Source: Candidatus Sumerlaea chitinivorans
GTDB taxonomy: Bacteria; Sumerlaeota; Sumerlaeia; Sumerlaeales; Sumerlaeaceae
Length of the DNA stretch: 64,000 bases
Assembly (NCBI GenBank): GCA_003290465.1
Contig: CP030759.1
Span: forward strand, 1,517,144-1,581,143
Direction of reading: 5' to 3'
The notes beneath the pieces are model-generated. The model was not told where the DNA came from. It did no database searches and was given only the letters and a program-made list of their open reading frames with translations. Position numbers and translations under genes: made by a program. Below, piece by piece: positions 38,177-49,060 of the stretch. Every line of letters starts with the position of its first letter. The first letter of the stretch is position 1.

Positions 38177-38379
38177 CGTCCGTTACCCGTATTGTTCTTA
38201 ATGATCCAAGTGCGCATGGTTCGCAGGCCAAAATCGTGAACGCAACGAGTTTTGCATGACTCTCACGCTGACAGAACCTCGAAGACGGGAGGCGAAAACG
38301 GGTTACAGGGGGACAACTATCATTCAACCCATAATTTGGACTTGAAAAATTTCGGATTCCGTGGCGCCTGTTCGAGTTT

Positions 38380-39810
38380 ATGAACGCGCCTTCTACCCGT
38401 GACTCGAGCAGTCTGCGGTTCGCCGGACTTGATGCCCTTCGCGGTTTCGCGATCCTGACGATGGTTCTGTCGGGGGTGATTCCTGATAAGATTCTACCGG
38501 CGTGGATGTACCATTGCCAAGTTCCCCCACCGGATCATAAGTTTAACCCGAACATACCCGGCATCACATGGGTGGACCTTGTCTTTCCCTTTTTTCTTTT
38601 CGCGATGGGCGCAGCCTTTCCGTTTGCGCTCCAGCGCCGTATGGAAAAAGGCATGACGCAAGCTCAAGCTTCGCTCGTGATTCTCAAGCGGGGAGCGTTG
38701 CTTTTCGCTTTTGCAATCTATCAGCAACACATCTCGCCATGGGGAATGAAAACCGATCCAGCGTGGTTACGATGGGTCTATGCGCTCACCGGCTTTGCCC
38801 TGCTTTTCCCAATGCTGATGCGCTTACCCGATACGCTCAGGCCGCAATGGCATTGGGCAATCCGCGCAGTCGGGTGGGGTGGCGCGGCGATTCTTTTATC
38901 TCAGCTGCGCTATTCGGACGGAACCGGCTTCTCCATCTACCGTTCGAACATTATCCTGATGCTGCTCACGGTCTCTGCCGTGTTTGGGTCCTTCGCGTGG
39001 TTGCTGACGCGCGACAACGTGCTGCTACGTCTCGGCATTCTGGGAATACTGCTTGCACACCGGCTGACCGGGGATCTCAGCGGTTGGGCGAAATGGCTCA
39101 ACGAGCTGGTCTCCATTCCAAAGATCTGGCACCTGACATATGTCCACTACCTTTTCATTGTGATTCCGGGCACGATTGCAGGCGACATGATGTTGGCTTG
39201 GATGCGTGACCGAAAACAGGCGGCCGACTTCGGCAAATGGGCTTCACCCCGGTTTGCGTTGCTGGTGGCACTGATGGTTACGTTCGTGGTCGTCAATCTT
39301 GTGGGGCTGAAAGCTCGCCTGAGTAACCTCACCTTGGCTTTGGACTGCGCTCTCGTAGCGGTGGGGGGCTTGCTTGTTCGAGATGCGGAATCGCGAACAG
39401 AACGTTTCCTGCAAGCACTCTATTGGTGGGGGGCATACTGGCTACTGTTGGGTATGGCATTTGAACCCTACGAGGGAGGCATCAAGAAAGATCCCAACAC
39501 CCTTAGCTATTTCTTTGTGACGAGCGGATTGGCAATCTTTACGGTGGTGGCCTTTACGATCGTGCTGGATGTTTGGCAGGTGCGCGTGGGCTCCCAGCTT
39601 CTGATTGGGAGCGGACAGAACCCCATGATTGCCTACGTGGGCATGGGAAATCTCATCCATCCGTTGTTTGCGCTAAGCGGCTTGGGCGATAAGTTTGATC
39701 GATTGTTCCCCGGCCCCTGGCTCGGCACTCTCCGCGGCGTTCTTCTGACCCTGCTGCTTGCGTGGGTTGTGAGCCTGTTTACACGAGCCCGCATCTACTG
39801 GCGTACGTGA
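38380..39810 (+). CDS. DUF5009/HGSNAT-like membrane acyltransferase
   Basis: 476 residues with about ten to twelve transmembrane helices. The opening LRFAGLDALRGFAIL and the loop WVDLVFPFFLFAMGAAFPFAL are typical of the DUF5009/heparan-alpha-glucosaminide N-acetyltransferase-like family, which transfers acetyl groups across the membrane to sugars. The C-terminal GQNPMIAYVGMGN segment also fits. Target glycan unknown. The ribosome site is weak and the start is taken from the family pattern. It is followed 108 bp later by the aldolase gene on the same strand. Confidence 0.78.
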   Translation: MNAPSTRDSSSLRFAGLDALRGFAILTMVLSGVIPDKILPAWMYHCQVPPPDHKFNPNIPGITWVDLVFPFFLFAMGAAFPFALQRRMEKGMTQAQASLVILKRGALLFAFAIYQQHISPWGMKTDPAWLRWVYALTGFALLFPMLMRLPDTLRPQWHWAIRAVGWGGAAILLSQLRYSDGTGFSIYRSNIILMLLTVSAVFGSFAWLLTRDNVLLRLGILGILLAHRLTGDLSGWAKWLNELVSIPKIWHLTYVHYLFIVIPGTIAGDMMLAWMRDRKQAADFGKWASPRFALLVALMVTFVVVNLVGLKARLSNLTLALDCALVAVGGLLVRDAESRTERFLQALYWWGAYWLLLGMAFEPYEGGIKKDPNTLSYFFVTSGLAIFTVVAFTIVLDVWQVRVGSQLLIGSGQNPMIAYVGMGNLIHPLFALSGLGDKFDRLFPGPWLGTLRGVLLTLLLAWVVSLFTRARIYWRT

Positions 39811-39918
39811 GGCACCGAAGCCCAATGAGTCCCGAATCCCAGACTTGCCAGAAGCTGAATGCATGTGGCTTATTCCTTGTGAATTTAGGCACAAACCTCG
39901 GATTGGAGCGTCCCATCC

Positions 39919-40914
39919 ATGGAAATGACAAGTGATGTTACCCAGAAGGCGCCGTGGATCACTTATCGGCCGGAAATCAAGGTGCTCGACTGCACGATTC
40001 GCGACGGCGGCCTGATGAATAACCACCAGTTTGACGACTCGCTCGTGAAAGCCGTTTACGAAACCTGCGTTGAAGCGGGCATTGACTACATGGAGATCGG
40101 CTACAAAGCCTCAAAGCGAATCTTTGCGCGTGATCAGTACGGCGACTGGAAATATTGCGACGAGGACGACGTGCGCCGCATAGTGGGGGAAAACGCGACT
40201 CCGCTCAAGCTGGCAGCCATGGCAGACGCCGGGAAAACTGACTATAAGACCGATATCTTGCCCAAGGAAAAGAGTGTGTTCGACATGATTCGCGTCGCCT
40301 GTTACGTGCACCAGTTGCCGGAAGCTGTCGACATGATTCAGGACGCCCACGACAAGGGCTACGAGACCACATGCAACATCATGGCAATCTCCGTCGTGAA
40401 GGAATCAGAGATTGATCAGGCGCTTGAGGTGCTCGCCAACACGCCCGTCTCGACGGTGGTGGTGGTAGATAGTTATGGTGCTCTGGTCCCCTATCAGATC
40501 CGGCTGCTTGTGGAGCGCTACAAGCGGCTCCTTGCTGGAACAGGCAAGGAGGTGGGAATTCACGCCCACAATAACCAACAGCTGGCTTTTGCAAACACTA
40601 TTGAGGCAATTATCGAAGGGGCAAACCGGCCGGACGCTACGATGGCTGGCTTGGGTCGCGGCGCCGGAAATTGCCCTATGGAACTCCTGCTTGGCTTCCT
40701 TCGCAATCCGAAATTCAAGATTCGTCCTGTATGGAAGCTTCTACAGGATCATTTTGTTACGCTCCGCGAAAAAATGGAGTGGGGACCACTCCCACCCTAC
40801 ATGATTGTTGGCCAACTCAACCAGCATCCACGCACTGCGATTGCGTGGCGGGCTGGGGACCAAAAGGATTTGTACGCAGAATTCTACGATCGGTGCATCG
40901 CGGACATCGTGTGA
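39919..40914 (+). CDS. HMGL-like (DRE-TIM) aldolase, 4-hydroxy-2-oxovalerate aldolase type
   Basis: 331 residues. The TIM-barrel opening VLDCTIRDGGLMNN contains the Arg-Asp pair of DRE-TIM metallolyases. GIHAHNNQQLAFAN supplies the metal-binding His-x-His, and GLGRGAGNCPMELLL is the family's C-terminal signature. It resembles 4-hydroxy-2-oxovalerate aldolases, but no dehydrogenase partner or catabolic cluster is nearby, so a different keto-acid substrate is possible. GGAGCG precedes the ATG. Confidence 0.87.
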   Translation: MEMTSDVTQKAPWITYRPEIKVLDCTIRDGGLMNNHQFDDSLVKAVYETCVEAGIDYMEIGYKASKRIFARDQYGDWKYCDEDDVRRIVGENATPLKLAAMADAGKTDYKTDILPKEKSVFDMIRVACYVHQLPEAVDMIQDAHDKGYETTCNIMAISVVKESEIDQALEVLANTPVSTVVVVDSYGALVPYQIRLLVERYKRLLAGTGKEVGIHAHNNQQLAFANTIEAIIEGANRPDATMAGLGRGAGNCPMELLLGFLRNPKFKIRPVWKLLQDHFVTLREKMEWGPLPPYMIVGQLNQHPRTAIAWRAGDQKDLYAEFYDRCIADIV

Positions 40915-41224
40915 GGCAACCGGGGAGTTCCGCGACTGCGACGCTTTACCCCTTCCCCAACCAAAAACAAATATCGCCTCATTCGGGCTTAGAGACGAAA
41001 CAGGTACGGGAGCCGAAATGCCTGATGCTGGGAGTCAATCCAGCAATTTTTCTATCTGGTCCGTGACTCTGAGAAAAATCTCGTGGTCCGGCTTGAGGAA
41101 CTGCCCGCACGCACGGCGACCGGCTTCATGGCCATTCACCCAAACATTCACTGCCCTCTCCTCTCCCAAGCCTCGCTAGCAAGTGAACCAGTTGTCTTGT
41201 CCTACTGGCTTTGTCCGCAGAGGA
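40915..41224. other. Intergenic region with no supported gene
   Basis: 310 bp between convergent genes. Several short frames cross it, but none has a ribosome site or recognisable features. No clear terminator hairpin is seen. Confidence 0.6.
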
Positions 41225-43948
41225 TCAATACTCTTCCCAATTGGTTACACTTGAGGAAACGAAGACGGCGCGAGCGGCATCCGCCACGACCAATTTGCTT
41301 GGATCACTGATGGCATTCGATAGCACAAGCTTGGCGGACCCATCGGCGCGGAACTGGAACTGGCCCAACGACAGCCACACTCCGCCGTTGAGCTGCTGGT
41401 TGACGAGAACTGTGGTTTGGCCCCCGGCGTGGTAGATCGTAAATGGAGCATCCGTCGCGCGGTTGGAGGCTTGCGGGTACCAGATGAAAATCTCGTAGAT
41501 GCCGGGAGTGGGAATATAGAGTTTCCACGTTGCTGTGCTGGGCGGGTTACTGCCCCACGAGTAGCGATAGGAAGTCTTATACTTATTTGGCTGTGCCGTG
41601 CCGAACGTCCACGTGCCCGTCAGAGTAAATTCCGGGTCCGTGTCGTCGATAATCGACAGATCCCGCGGTGTCCCCACGGTCAGAATATCTAAAAGCTGTC
41701 CTGCGTCGTCGTAACAGTATGCCACAAAATACTGGCTCGTGGTGGTCACTGACACGCCTGAAAGCAGAAGGCGGCCATTCGCTCGCGTGGTGGTCTCACC
41801 TAAGAATTCCGCTCCATTAAACACGCGCGCACGCTTTGCGCGATGGTGATAGACTTCAACTCGGAACGGCACTCCGCTTTGAACCGGCTTGCAGTCGTTG
41901 ACCACCAGGTCGCCGTTGTTGGGCGGGAAGGGATCGCTATCAAAGGCGGCCCAGTGAATTGGGGAATTCGTGCGCACGGTCGCCTGCAGTTGACGCAACG
42001 TCGGCGTGTCTAACAGGTCGGTATTCGACAACCCATCTTTAGCCATCATTGCTGCGGCTGTTCCCACCGCGCTTCCGATTGCCCACTCAATAGGATGCAG
42101 CCGATAAGCTGCATTGGTGATATAGGTGGTAGCAATTTGCTTTCCGCCCGCGAGGAGGTTGCGAACGTTGGCCGAGCCGAGAGCACGGTAGGGAATGTAG
42201 AAGGGCGCTGCGTAGGTGAACGGAGGGCTGATGCCGGTACTGTTCTTTGTGGGATGGATGTCCACCGCATAGTTCCCGATCCCGACCGAGTCATAGAAGC
42301 GCCACGAGGTTCCGCCGTTGTAATCAGAAGCCAACGTGTTGACGAAATAGCGGCTCGTGAGCCTGAAGTTGTTCAAGCCGATAATCCGCCGGCAGCAGCG
42401 GATGTAGGGGAATTTTGCGAGCCCATGGCCGGTTGCCATCATGTTCATTGGGTCGCTTCCTCGAGGCATTCGGGTATCCCACGAGGTGGTGCGTCGCTCT
42501 TTCATGTAGAAGTACCAAGCCACTGCGTGCTTCTCGGCCTGAGCCAGATGCGTCAGATTGAGGCCACCACGCCAATCACTCGCTTCCGCCGAGCACTCAG
42601 CCTTGGACTTGTAGATCGAGCCGTATGGGTAATCGTTGCCCGGATACCAATTCTGCATCGAGACATCGCCCAGGTTCACGCTGTCGAAGTTGAACAGAGG
42701 GCCCGTGTTCTTAAGCCTGCGGTAGGTCCAAATGCGGTTATAGGTATAACTGCCAAAAGAGAAATACGTAGCGCTCTGAGTGGCATAATACGAATCGAAA
42801 TCGGGCCATGGCGTTTTGAGTTCGTCCTCGGTGTGCGTCGTTGGGTTGTCCGTCATACAGAAGGGAAAGACAGTCGCTTGGCTGCCGTGCTCGTCGCAGA
42901 GGGGAAGCGAACCATCCTCGCCGAGTTCCTCTGTTGTTTTTTCGCGACCAACCGTATAGAGTGCGCCTGAGAGCACAATGACGTCGCCTGTCTCTGAAGC
43001 GTCAATGACTACCAGTCCCTTCGTGGGGTCGCGGGGAACCACCGAGTAAATACTTTTTGCAAAATCTGAGGAGGGATTGGGGTCGTACCAATCCATGATT
43101 TCTTGGGACGTAAATTTGGTGTGAGGAACGTAGCCGTTGATTGGGCTGCGCTGGATAAGGGTAAGGCTCGTGATTTTGAGCGCGGTTCCAAGCGAATCGA
43201 TGACCGTTGTGGTGGTCACGCTTTTCACAACCGTCATGCGCATGACGGTTATTGAGGTATATTCCGCCATCATGTTGTCGAGCGCCCACACGGCGGTGCG
43301 CGGGTCGAAAGCTTCGCGTGTCACCCATGCCGAGCCATTTGGGGCAAAACCTTCGCCGGGAGCCTCGGGCGGCGCTGTTTTGAGGCGATTGAGAAAATCC
43401 AAGTAATCGGCAGGATAGTAAAGTATCGGGTTATTGCGCATAAGCGTTGCGCCCGGATTGTGCCAAGCGTTGTCAATCGCAGCTACGCCTTGGGCTGTCG
43501 TCTGCCCACCCAACCAGTCGGTCGGCTCAACCAGAAGAATTTTTGCGGATGGGTTGGTGCGGGCCGCAGCCAGCGCAGCAGCAGGAGCACTAAACGACCC
43601 ACCTACAATTACCACATCGTATGAAAGGACAGAGGCAGATGTTGTCATGGGGACTCCAATAAAAACGAGTAATGACACGAAGGATAGCCAAGGGGACAGC
43701 CGACTCAAAATTTGAGGGCGAAAAGCAAACACGAAGCCACAAACCCTGCGCCAGAGCACAACCGCGGCGTGCCTAAGGTTTGTGAAGATCTCTGCAGATG
43801 TCGCACTTTTGAAGTGTTGGGTCAGAAGTAATCGGCACCCACGCTCCATTGTGGATCTACTTGCTAAGCTGCTCACGCTCGTCATCAGCGCACCTGAAAG
43901 GTAGTCACATGATCGAGATGCTCTACCGGGCACCCTTTCCGTCAACAT
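41225..43948 (-). CDS. Exported FAD-dependent oxidoreductase with golvesin-like C-terminal domain
   Basis: Up to 907 residues. A FAD-binding Rossmann start (YDVVIVGGSFSAPAAALAAA, then DWLGGQTT) matches the FAD_oxidored family common in planctomycete-like bacteria. It follows a hydrophobic signal (LSPWLSFVSLLVFIGVP) that ends at about residue 107. The first 60-80 residues are probably not translated, but I cannot pick the start. The last 125 residues (TWKLYIPTPGIYEIFIWYP) form a golvesin-like beta domain, often found on polysaccharide-active exported enzymes. A role on extracellular glycans is inferred. Confidence 0.8.
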   Translation of the reverse strand: MLTERVPGRASRSCDYLSGALMTSVSSLASRSTMERGCRLLLTQHFKSATSAEIFTNLRHAAVVLWRRVCGFVFAFRPQILSRLSPWLSFVSLLVFIGVPMTTSASVLSYDVVIVGGSFSAPAAALAAARTNPSAKILLVEPTDWLGGQTTAQGVAAIDNAWHNPGATLMRNNPILYYPADYLDFLNRLKTAPPEAPGEGFAPNGSAWVTREAFDPRTAVWALDNMMAEYTSITVMRMTVVKSVTTTTVIDSLGTALKITSLTLIQRSPINGYVPHTKFTSQEIMDWYDPNPSSDFAKSIYSVVPRDPTKGLVVIDASETGDVIVLSGALYTVGREKTTEELGEDGSLPLCDEHGSQATVFPFCMTDNPTTHTEDELKTPWPDFDSYYATQSATYFSFGSYTYNRIWTYRRLKNTGPLFNFDSVNLGDVSMQNWYPGNDYPYGSIYKSKAECSAEASDWRGGLNLTHLAQAEKHAVAWYFYMKERRTTSWDTRMPRGSDPMNMMATGHGLAKFPYIRCCRRIIGLNNFRLTSRYFVNTLASDYNGGTSWRFYDSVGIGNYAVDIHPTKNSTGISPPFTYAAPFYIPYRALGSANVRNLLAGGKQIATTYITNAAYRLHPIEWAIGSAVGTAAAMMAKDGLSNTDLLDTPTLRQLQATVRTNSPIHWAAFDSDPFPPNNGDLVVNDCKPVQSGVPFRVEVYHHRAKRARVFNGAEFLGETTTRANGRLLLSGVSVTTTSQYFVAYCYDDAGQLLDILTVGTPRDLSIIDDTDPEFTLTGTWTFGTAQPNKYKTSYRYSWGSNPPSTATWKLYIPTPGIYEIFIWYPQASNRATDAPFTIYHAGGQTTVLVNQQLNGGVWLSLGQFQFRADGSAKLVLSNAISDPSKLVVADAARAVFVSSSVTNWEEY

Positions 43949-44261
43949 TAAAGTAAGTCTTGCCGTAAATTCGCGGGGGCTTTTCTTCTAAGTGCCATTT
44001 TCCACGCAGAACAGACTACGTGTGAAAATGTTGGGAGCTTTGGGGACTCCAAACTTTCGCTTATGCTCATTTACCTTGCCCCTCGTTTCCCCGAGAGAAC
44101 CTATGGGTGTCTGGGCAAAACGGTACTGGATGCTGGTGATATCTTTTCCTCGCAACAGAGGAGCGAACGCGCGTTGTAGATACCACAGAAACAGTGCCCT
44201 CCCCGATAAGAGTCCGACCTTTTCGGGGAGGGCGTACCAGCTATGGGCGATACGAAACGGC
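43949..44261. other. Intergenic region carrying a terminator-like hairpin only
   Basis: 313 bp between two minus-strand genes. No supported gene is present; a short frame at 43992-44330 is not credible. The only clear structure is the hairpin at 44196-44233, listed separately. Confidence 0.6.
44196..44233 (-). terminator. Strong hairpin downstream of the parvulin gene
   Basis: An 11-bp stem GCCCTCCCCGA/TCGGGGAGGGC extends inward by three more pairs after one mismatch. It lies 28 bp past the stop of the minus-strand parvulin gene. The following minus-strand sequence (ACTGTTTCT) is only weakly T-rich. Confidence 0.6.
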
Positions 44262-44546
44262 CTAACCTCGCGTATCGGTCACAAGCACCAGATGGTAGCC
44301 AAATTGCGTCTTAATCGGACCTGCGACTAAATCTTTTCCCGCGGAGAATACGGCGTCTTCGAAGCTCTTAACCATGACGCCGCGGCCGAACCATCCGAGA
44401 TCGCCACCCTCTTGGCCACTTGGGCATTTCGAATACTGTTTCGCTAAGGCTGCAAAGGACTCGCCACGCTCGACTCGCGATTTGAGCTCGTTTGCTTCTT
44501 TCTCAGTAGCCACAAGAATGTGGCTTGCACGGATTTCAGTCACCAT
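44262..44546 (-). CDS. Parvulin-type peptidyl-prolyl isomerase
   Basis: 94 residues, a single parvulin domain without signal or chaperone domain. Motifs are IRASHILVAT, FAALAKQYSKCPS, GGDLGWFGRG, FEDAVFSAG and TQFGYHLVLV. It resembles stand-alone cytoplasmic parvulins such as E. coli PpiC. AAAGGAGA lies 8 bp before the ATG. It follows groEL on the same strand, past two terminators. Confidence 0.94.
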   Translation of the reverse strand: MVTEIRASHILVATEKEANELKSRVERGESFAALAKQYSKCPSGQEGGDLGWFGRGVMVKSFEDAVFSAGKDLVAGPIKTQFGYHLVLVTDTRG

Positions 44547-44632
44547 TTTGATATTCTCCTTTATTTCCAGAGCGCGGCCTGGGAGCGCAGCCTCTTTAAT
44601 TCACATAGAGAGTGAGGAGAGCTTTTACTCAT

Positions 44633-44656
44633 GAAAAAAGGCCTCAAAAGAGAGGC
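44633..44656 (-). terminator. Second terminator after groEL
   Basis: On the minus strand, stem GCCTC/GAGGC with loop TCTTTT is followed by CTTTTTTC. It is short but has a good T tract. It lies about 125 bp beyond the main groEL terminator and may act as a backup. Confidence 0.6.
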
Positions 44657-44761
44657 AAAAGCGTAGAGACCAGGCACGCCGGCAGATGAACGACAACGAA
44701 CCGCAAATCAGTGAGAAGTGCATTTCTTGGATGCAAAGTCTCTGGGTATGCCAAGCGGTAC

Positions 44762-44806
44762 GCAAGAATAAAAAACATGGCGGGCGAGACCTGCTCTCGC
44801 CCGCCA
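44762..44806 (-). terminator. groES-groEL terminator
   Basis: A perfect 12-bp stem TGGCGGGCGAGA/TCTCGCCCGCCA (44778-44789 with 44795-44806) with a 5-nt loop. On the minus strand it is followed by TGTTTTTTATTCTT, the classic factor-independent form. Confidence 0.9.
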
Positions 44807-44861
44807 CGCGGTGGATCGGAGATTCCAGCGCGTCGGACTTGCCGCGCATGCGTCGGCTGGA

Positions 44862-46502
<1,641 letters not shown>

Positions 46503-46535
46503 TTAGGATTCAGTGTTTGGGTGTTTTGTGGGGTG

Positions 46536-46829
46536 TTATTTCTCGATCACGCCGAGAATATCGCTCTCGTGCATGATGAGGTATTCTTGACCATCAATCT
46601 TGACTTCGGTGCCCGCATACTTGCCGAAGAGCACCTCGTCGCCGACCTTCACGTCCAAGGGGATGCGTTTCCCGTTCTCGTCCTTCTTGCCGTCTCCGAC
46701 GGCAACCACGGTACCCCGCTGCGGCTTTTCTTTTGCGGTATCAGGAATGATGATGCCTGCAGCGGATTTCTGCTCGACTTCCTCCGCGCGCTTTACCAGC
46801 ACACGGTCATGCAACGGTCGAACCGGCAT
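46536..46829 (-). CDS. groS: Co-chaperonin GroES
   Basis: 97 residues from ATG 46829 (AAGGAGG upstream). It has the opening [14 protein letters not shown], the mobile-loop segment [16 protein letters not shown], and the ending ESDILGVIE. It caps the GroEL ring. An in-frame upstream start would add ten residues and is disfavoured by the ribosome site. Confidence 0.97.
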   Translation of the reverse strand: MPVRPLHDRVLVKRAEEVEQKSAAGIIIPDTAKEKPQRGTVVAVGDGKKDENGKRIPLDVKVGDEVLFGKYAGTEVKIDGQEYLIMHESDILGVIEK

Positions 46830-47226
46830 GGCTGGTGAACCTCCTTGTTTAGTGTGCAAAATTCAATTCGCCATTCCTGTTATGCAAAGCGAATGCCGAA
46901 ATCCATTTCCTATCTAAGTATTGTCTTTTCAGTAATTTGCACAAGTATTCTCAGTCGCACTTTGGGCAATTCGTATCAAAATGCGCCAAAATGCTTCCTG
47001 AGCGGGCTGGAGTGTGTCAGTTCGCCGTCTCAATCCCGCCATGGCGGAGATGAAAGCGGCTGATATACGAAGCGACGATGTGCCGACGAGCGCAGGACAT
47101 TCAGGATCCGGCGAATAAAGGCCGCCACGAAGGGTTACGTTGCGGCGTGTCTGTATTTGCAGCGGGCGGCAAAGAGTGTCGGCCGCGCAAGGTCCAGACC
47201 ATTTTATCAAAAGCGAGGAAACTCCA
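46830..47226. other. Divergent promoter region between groES and rplY
   Basis: 397 bp with no supported gene. I looked for the CIRCE inverted repeat (TTAGCACTC-N9-GAGTGCTAA) upstream of groES and did not find it. In the future leader of rplY, an imperfect hairpin lies at 47122-47147 (GCCGC-ACG with CGT-GCGGC). Further GC-rich complementary blocks lie at about 47163-47190. Confidence 0.55.
46915..46944 (-). promoter_or_regulatory. Possible groES promoter
   Basis: On the minus strand, TTGTGC (46944-46939) and TACTTA (46920-46915) are 18 bp apart. They lie about 90 bp upstream of the groES start and resemble a housekeeping promoter. Match quality is modest. Confidence 0.3.
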
Positions 47227-47889
47227 ATGGAAAAAGTTGCCTTAAAGGTCAAGCCGCGCCTCGTGACAGGCAAAGGGCCGAACCGCCGGCTTCGCGCCAG
47301 CGGTCAGATCCCAGCCGTCATCTACGGTGCGGGAGCACAACCCGAAAAGGTGACCCTTGATGCGCACGAGCTCCAGCTTCTACTCCAAAAGTATGGAGCA
47401 AGCGCGATGTTTACGCTAATCCGCGACGACGGCAACAGCGCCGAGGAAGTGAACGCTGTCATCCGCGAAATTCAGCGTGACCCCGTAACACGACGCATCC
47501 TCCACGTGGATCTTTATCATGTGCGGATGGACGTGGAAGCTGAGTTCGAAGTTCCGGTGCATGCAGTCGGAAATGCCATCGGCGTGCGCGAAGGCGGTAT
47601 TCTTGAAACACTTCGCCACACGGTGGAAGTCCGGTGCTTGCCGGGTCTGCTGCCAAAAGCCATTGAAGCCGACATTAGCGGACTGCGCATTAACCACTCC
47701 TTCCACGCCAGCGACCTTAAGTTGCCCGAAGGGGTCAAACTCGTCACGGACCCGGAAGAGGTGTTATTCAACATCCTCCCGCCGAAGGATTATGTGGAGC
47801 CCACACCGTCCGCCGAAGGCGAGGAGATTGCTCAGCCCGAAGTGATCAGCAAGAAGAAAGAGGCAGAGCCGGAAGAGGAGAACGAGTAA
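47227..47889 (+). CDS. rplY: 50S ribosomal protein L25, long (CTC) form
   Basis: 220 residues. The 5S-rRNA-binding L25 domain (GKGPNRRLRASGQIPAVIYG) is followed by the TL5/CTC C-terminal domain (VPVHAVGNAIGVREGGIL, LPEGVKLVTDPEEVL) and an acidic tail. I chose ATG 47227 with GAGG upstream; the longer frame has no ribosome site. It stands alone, divergent from groES and followed by a terminator. Confidence 0.95.
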   Translation: MEKVALKVKPRLVTGKGPNRRLRASGQIPAVIYGAGAQPEKVTLDAHELQLLLQKYGASAMFTLIRDDGNSAEEVNAVIREIQRDPVTRRILHVDLYHVRMDVEAEFEVPVHAVGNAIGVREGGILETLRHTVEVRCLPGLLPKAIEADISGLRINHSFHASDLKLPEGVKLVTDPEEVLFNILPPKDYVEPTPSAEGEEIAQPEVISKKKEAEPEEENE

Positions 47890-47921
47890 ATCCGGTTCAG
47901 CGGTCTTGCCTAACCGTTTGG

Positions 47922-47983
47922 CCGGCGGCTGCGTGAGGATCGCAGTAAAATGCCCCTCACCGAACCGCCGGTTCTCTTTTTTG
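47922..47983 (+). terminator. rplY terminator
   Basis: A long hairpin: CCGGCGG (47922-47928) pairs with CCGCCGG (47965-47971) and GTGAGG (47933-47938) with CCTCAC (47955-47960), with a small internal loop. TTCTCTTTTTTG follows on the plus strand. Confidence 0.85.
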
Positions 47984-48115
47984 CACGAGCATTTTCACGC
48001 CAAGAACTATTGATAGGGCGCACTTCAAGGCATTGAGACAGCTTTGGGGTGAGAATGGAACAACCGCGGTTCAAGGGTACCGACGGAAATCGTTCTCGGG
48101 GCAAAGAAGGCTCAG

Positions 48116-48664
48116 TTAGCGATTACCCGCTACGCTGCGCCACCACGCAGGCGCAACACCGCCAACATAGCTACGCATCCCAGCCTGCAAATACGAGTGG
48201 CTGGCGGAGGGCTTTAGGACTGTATCAATATGAGCCGGCACGGCAGGGGGTAGGTCGGGTTTGAGCGTTTGAAGCCCAACCGCTTTGACGTGACGGTTGG
48301 ACGGAGAGGTCCGCTCGAAAGCCCCTACGAGCCTTGGCCCATTGTAGCATGGCGTGTTCGCGTATGCCCGCGGACCGTAATCCACATAAATCGGATCGCC
48401 GAACTGATCCTTAACCACAGGGCGAATATGAACGTTCTTGAATAACTCCGCTCGGCGCTGCTCTTCGGCCTCTGCGGCTTTGGCATACGCCTCACGAACC
48501 GCTTTTTGAGACTCTGCCACATATCGGTGCCACTGACGAGCTGACCACCGCTGGTCAGTGTCCGGCGTGGAGCGGACTTCTCCCCCACCCCAACCGGGTA
48601 GGACGGCTCCCATGAGCAGACACGCAAGGCTAACTCGCCACCAGCATTGCAACTTCGTCCACAT
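48116..48664 (-). CDS. Hypothetical secreted protein
   Basis: 182 residues. A signal peptide (WWRVSLACLLMGAVLPGWG) is followed by a helical segment rich in Ala, Glu and Arg (about 40-75) and a polar region with many Pro and Tyr. Family not recognised. AAGGGGAGG gives a good start. It follows the small lipoprotein gene by 14 bp, so the two are probably an exported pair. Confidence 0.65.
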   Translation of the reverse strand: MWTKLQCWWRVSLACLLMGAVLPGWGGGEVRSTPDTDQRWSARQWHRYVAESQKAVREAYAKAAEAEEQRRAELFKNVHIRPVVKDQFGDPIYVDYGPRAYANTPCYNGPRLVGAFERTSPSNRHVKAVGLQTLKPDLPPAVPAHIDTVLKPSASHSYLQAGMRSYVGGVAPAWWRSVAGNR

Positions 48665-48678
48665 CGTGGTTCCTCCCC

Positions 48679-48984
48679 TTAAGGCAAATCGTGCACCTTG
48701 CGTAGGCGATAGATCGCTTCGTTCACCTCACATTTGCGCCACTGATCCTGTTCCCGGAGGTAACGAGCCACAAGGTCAAGAGACCCCATTTGGCTGTACA
48801 AGCGATCCGCATGGACAAACTGCTCATTTTCAATATAACAGCGATCGCCGGCATCGGCAGCCATGGGGTCCACCGGAATCTTCGTGCGCCACGCGCAACT
48901 ACTGGTCAAGAGCACAGCAGCAATAGAAACACTGAGTGCTGCGAGTTTAGCGAGCGTAGGTCGCTTGATGAAGCGTGCCACCAC
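48679..48984 (-). CDS. Hypothetical small lipoprotein
   Basis: 101 residues. The N-terminal signal (LAALSVSIAAVLLTSSC) ends in a lipobox-like TSSC with Cys30, suggesting a lipid anchor. The mature part has about 70 residues with two more Cys (C49 and C84). Starts with GTG. No family is recognised. It is the first gene of a two-gene unit with the secreted protein downstream. Confidence 0.6.
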   Translation of the reverse strand: MVARFIKRPTLAKLAALSVSIAAVLLTSSCAWRTKIPVDPMAADAGDRCYIENEQFVHADRLYSQMGSLDLVARYLREQDQWRKCEVNEAIYRLRKVHDLP

Positions 48985-49060
48985 CCATCATCCTTTCCTG
49001 GCGCACCAAGAAGAGCGCCACGGATCGGCTCGAGCCTATCCGACGTCCTGCTTTTAGAAC

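Noticed and set aside
37133-38239. 368-codon open frame opposite the aminotransferase gene
   Set aside because: Antisense shadow of a well-supported aminotransferase with intact catalytic residues.
42095-42970. 291-codon open frame opposite the FAD oxidoreductase gene
   Set aside because: Antisense shadow with no ribosome site or domain motif.
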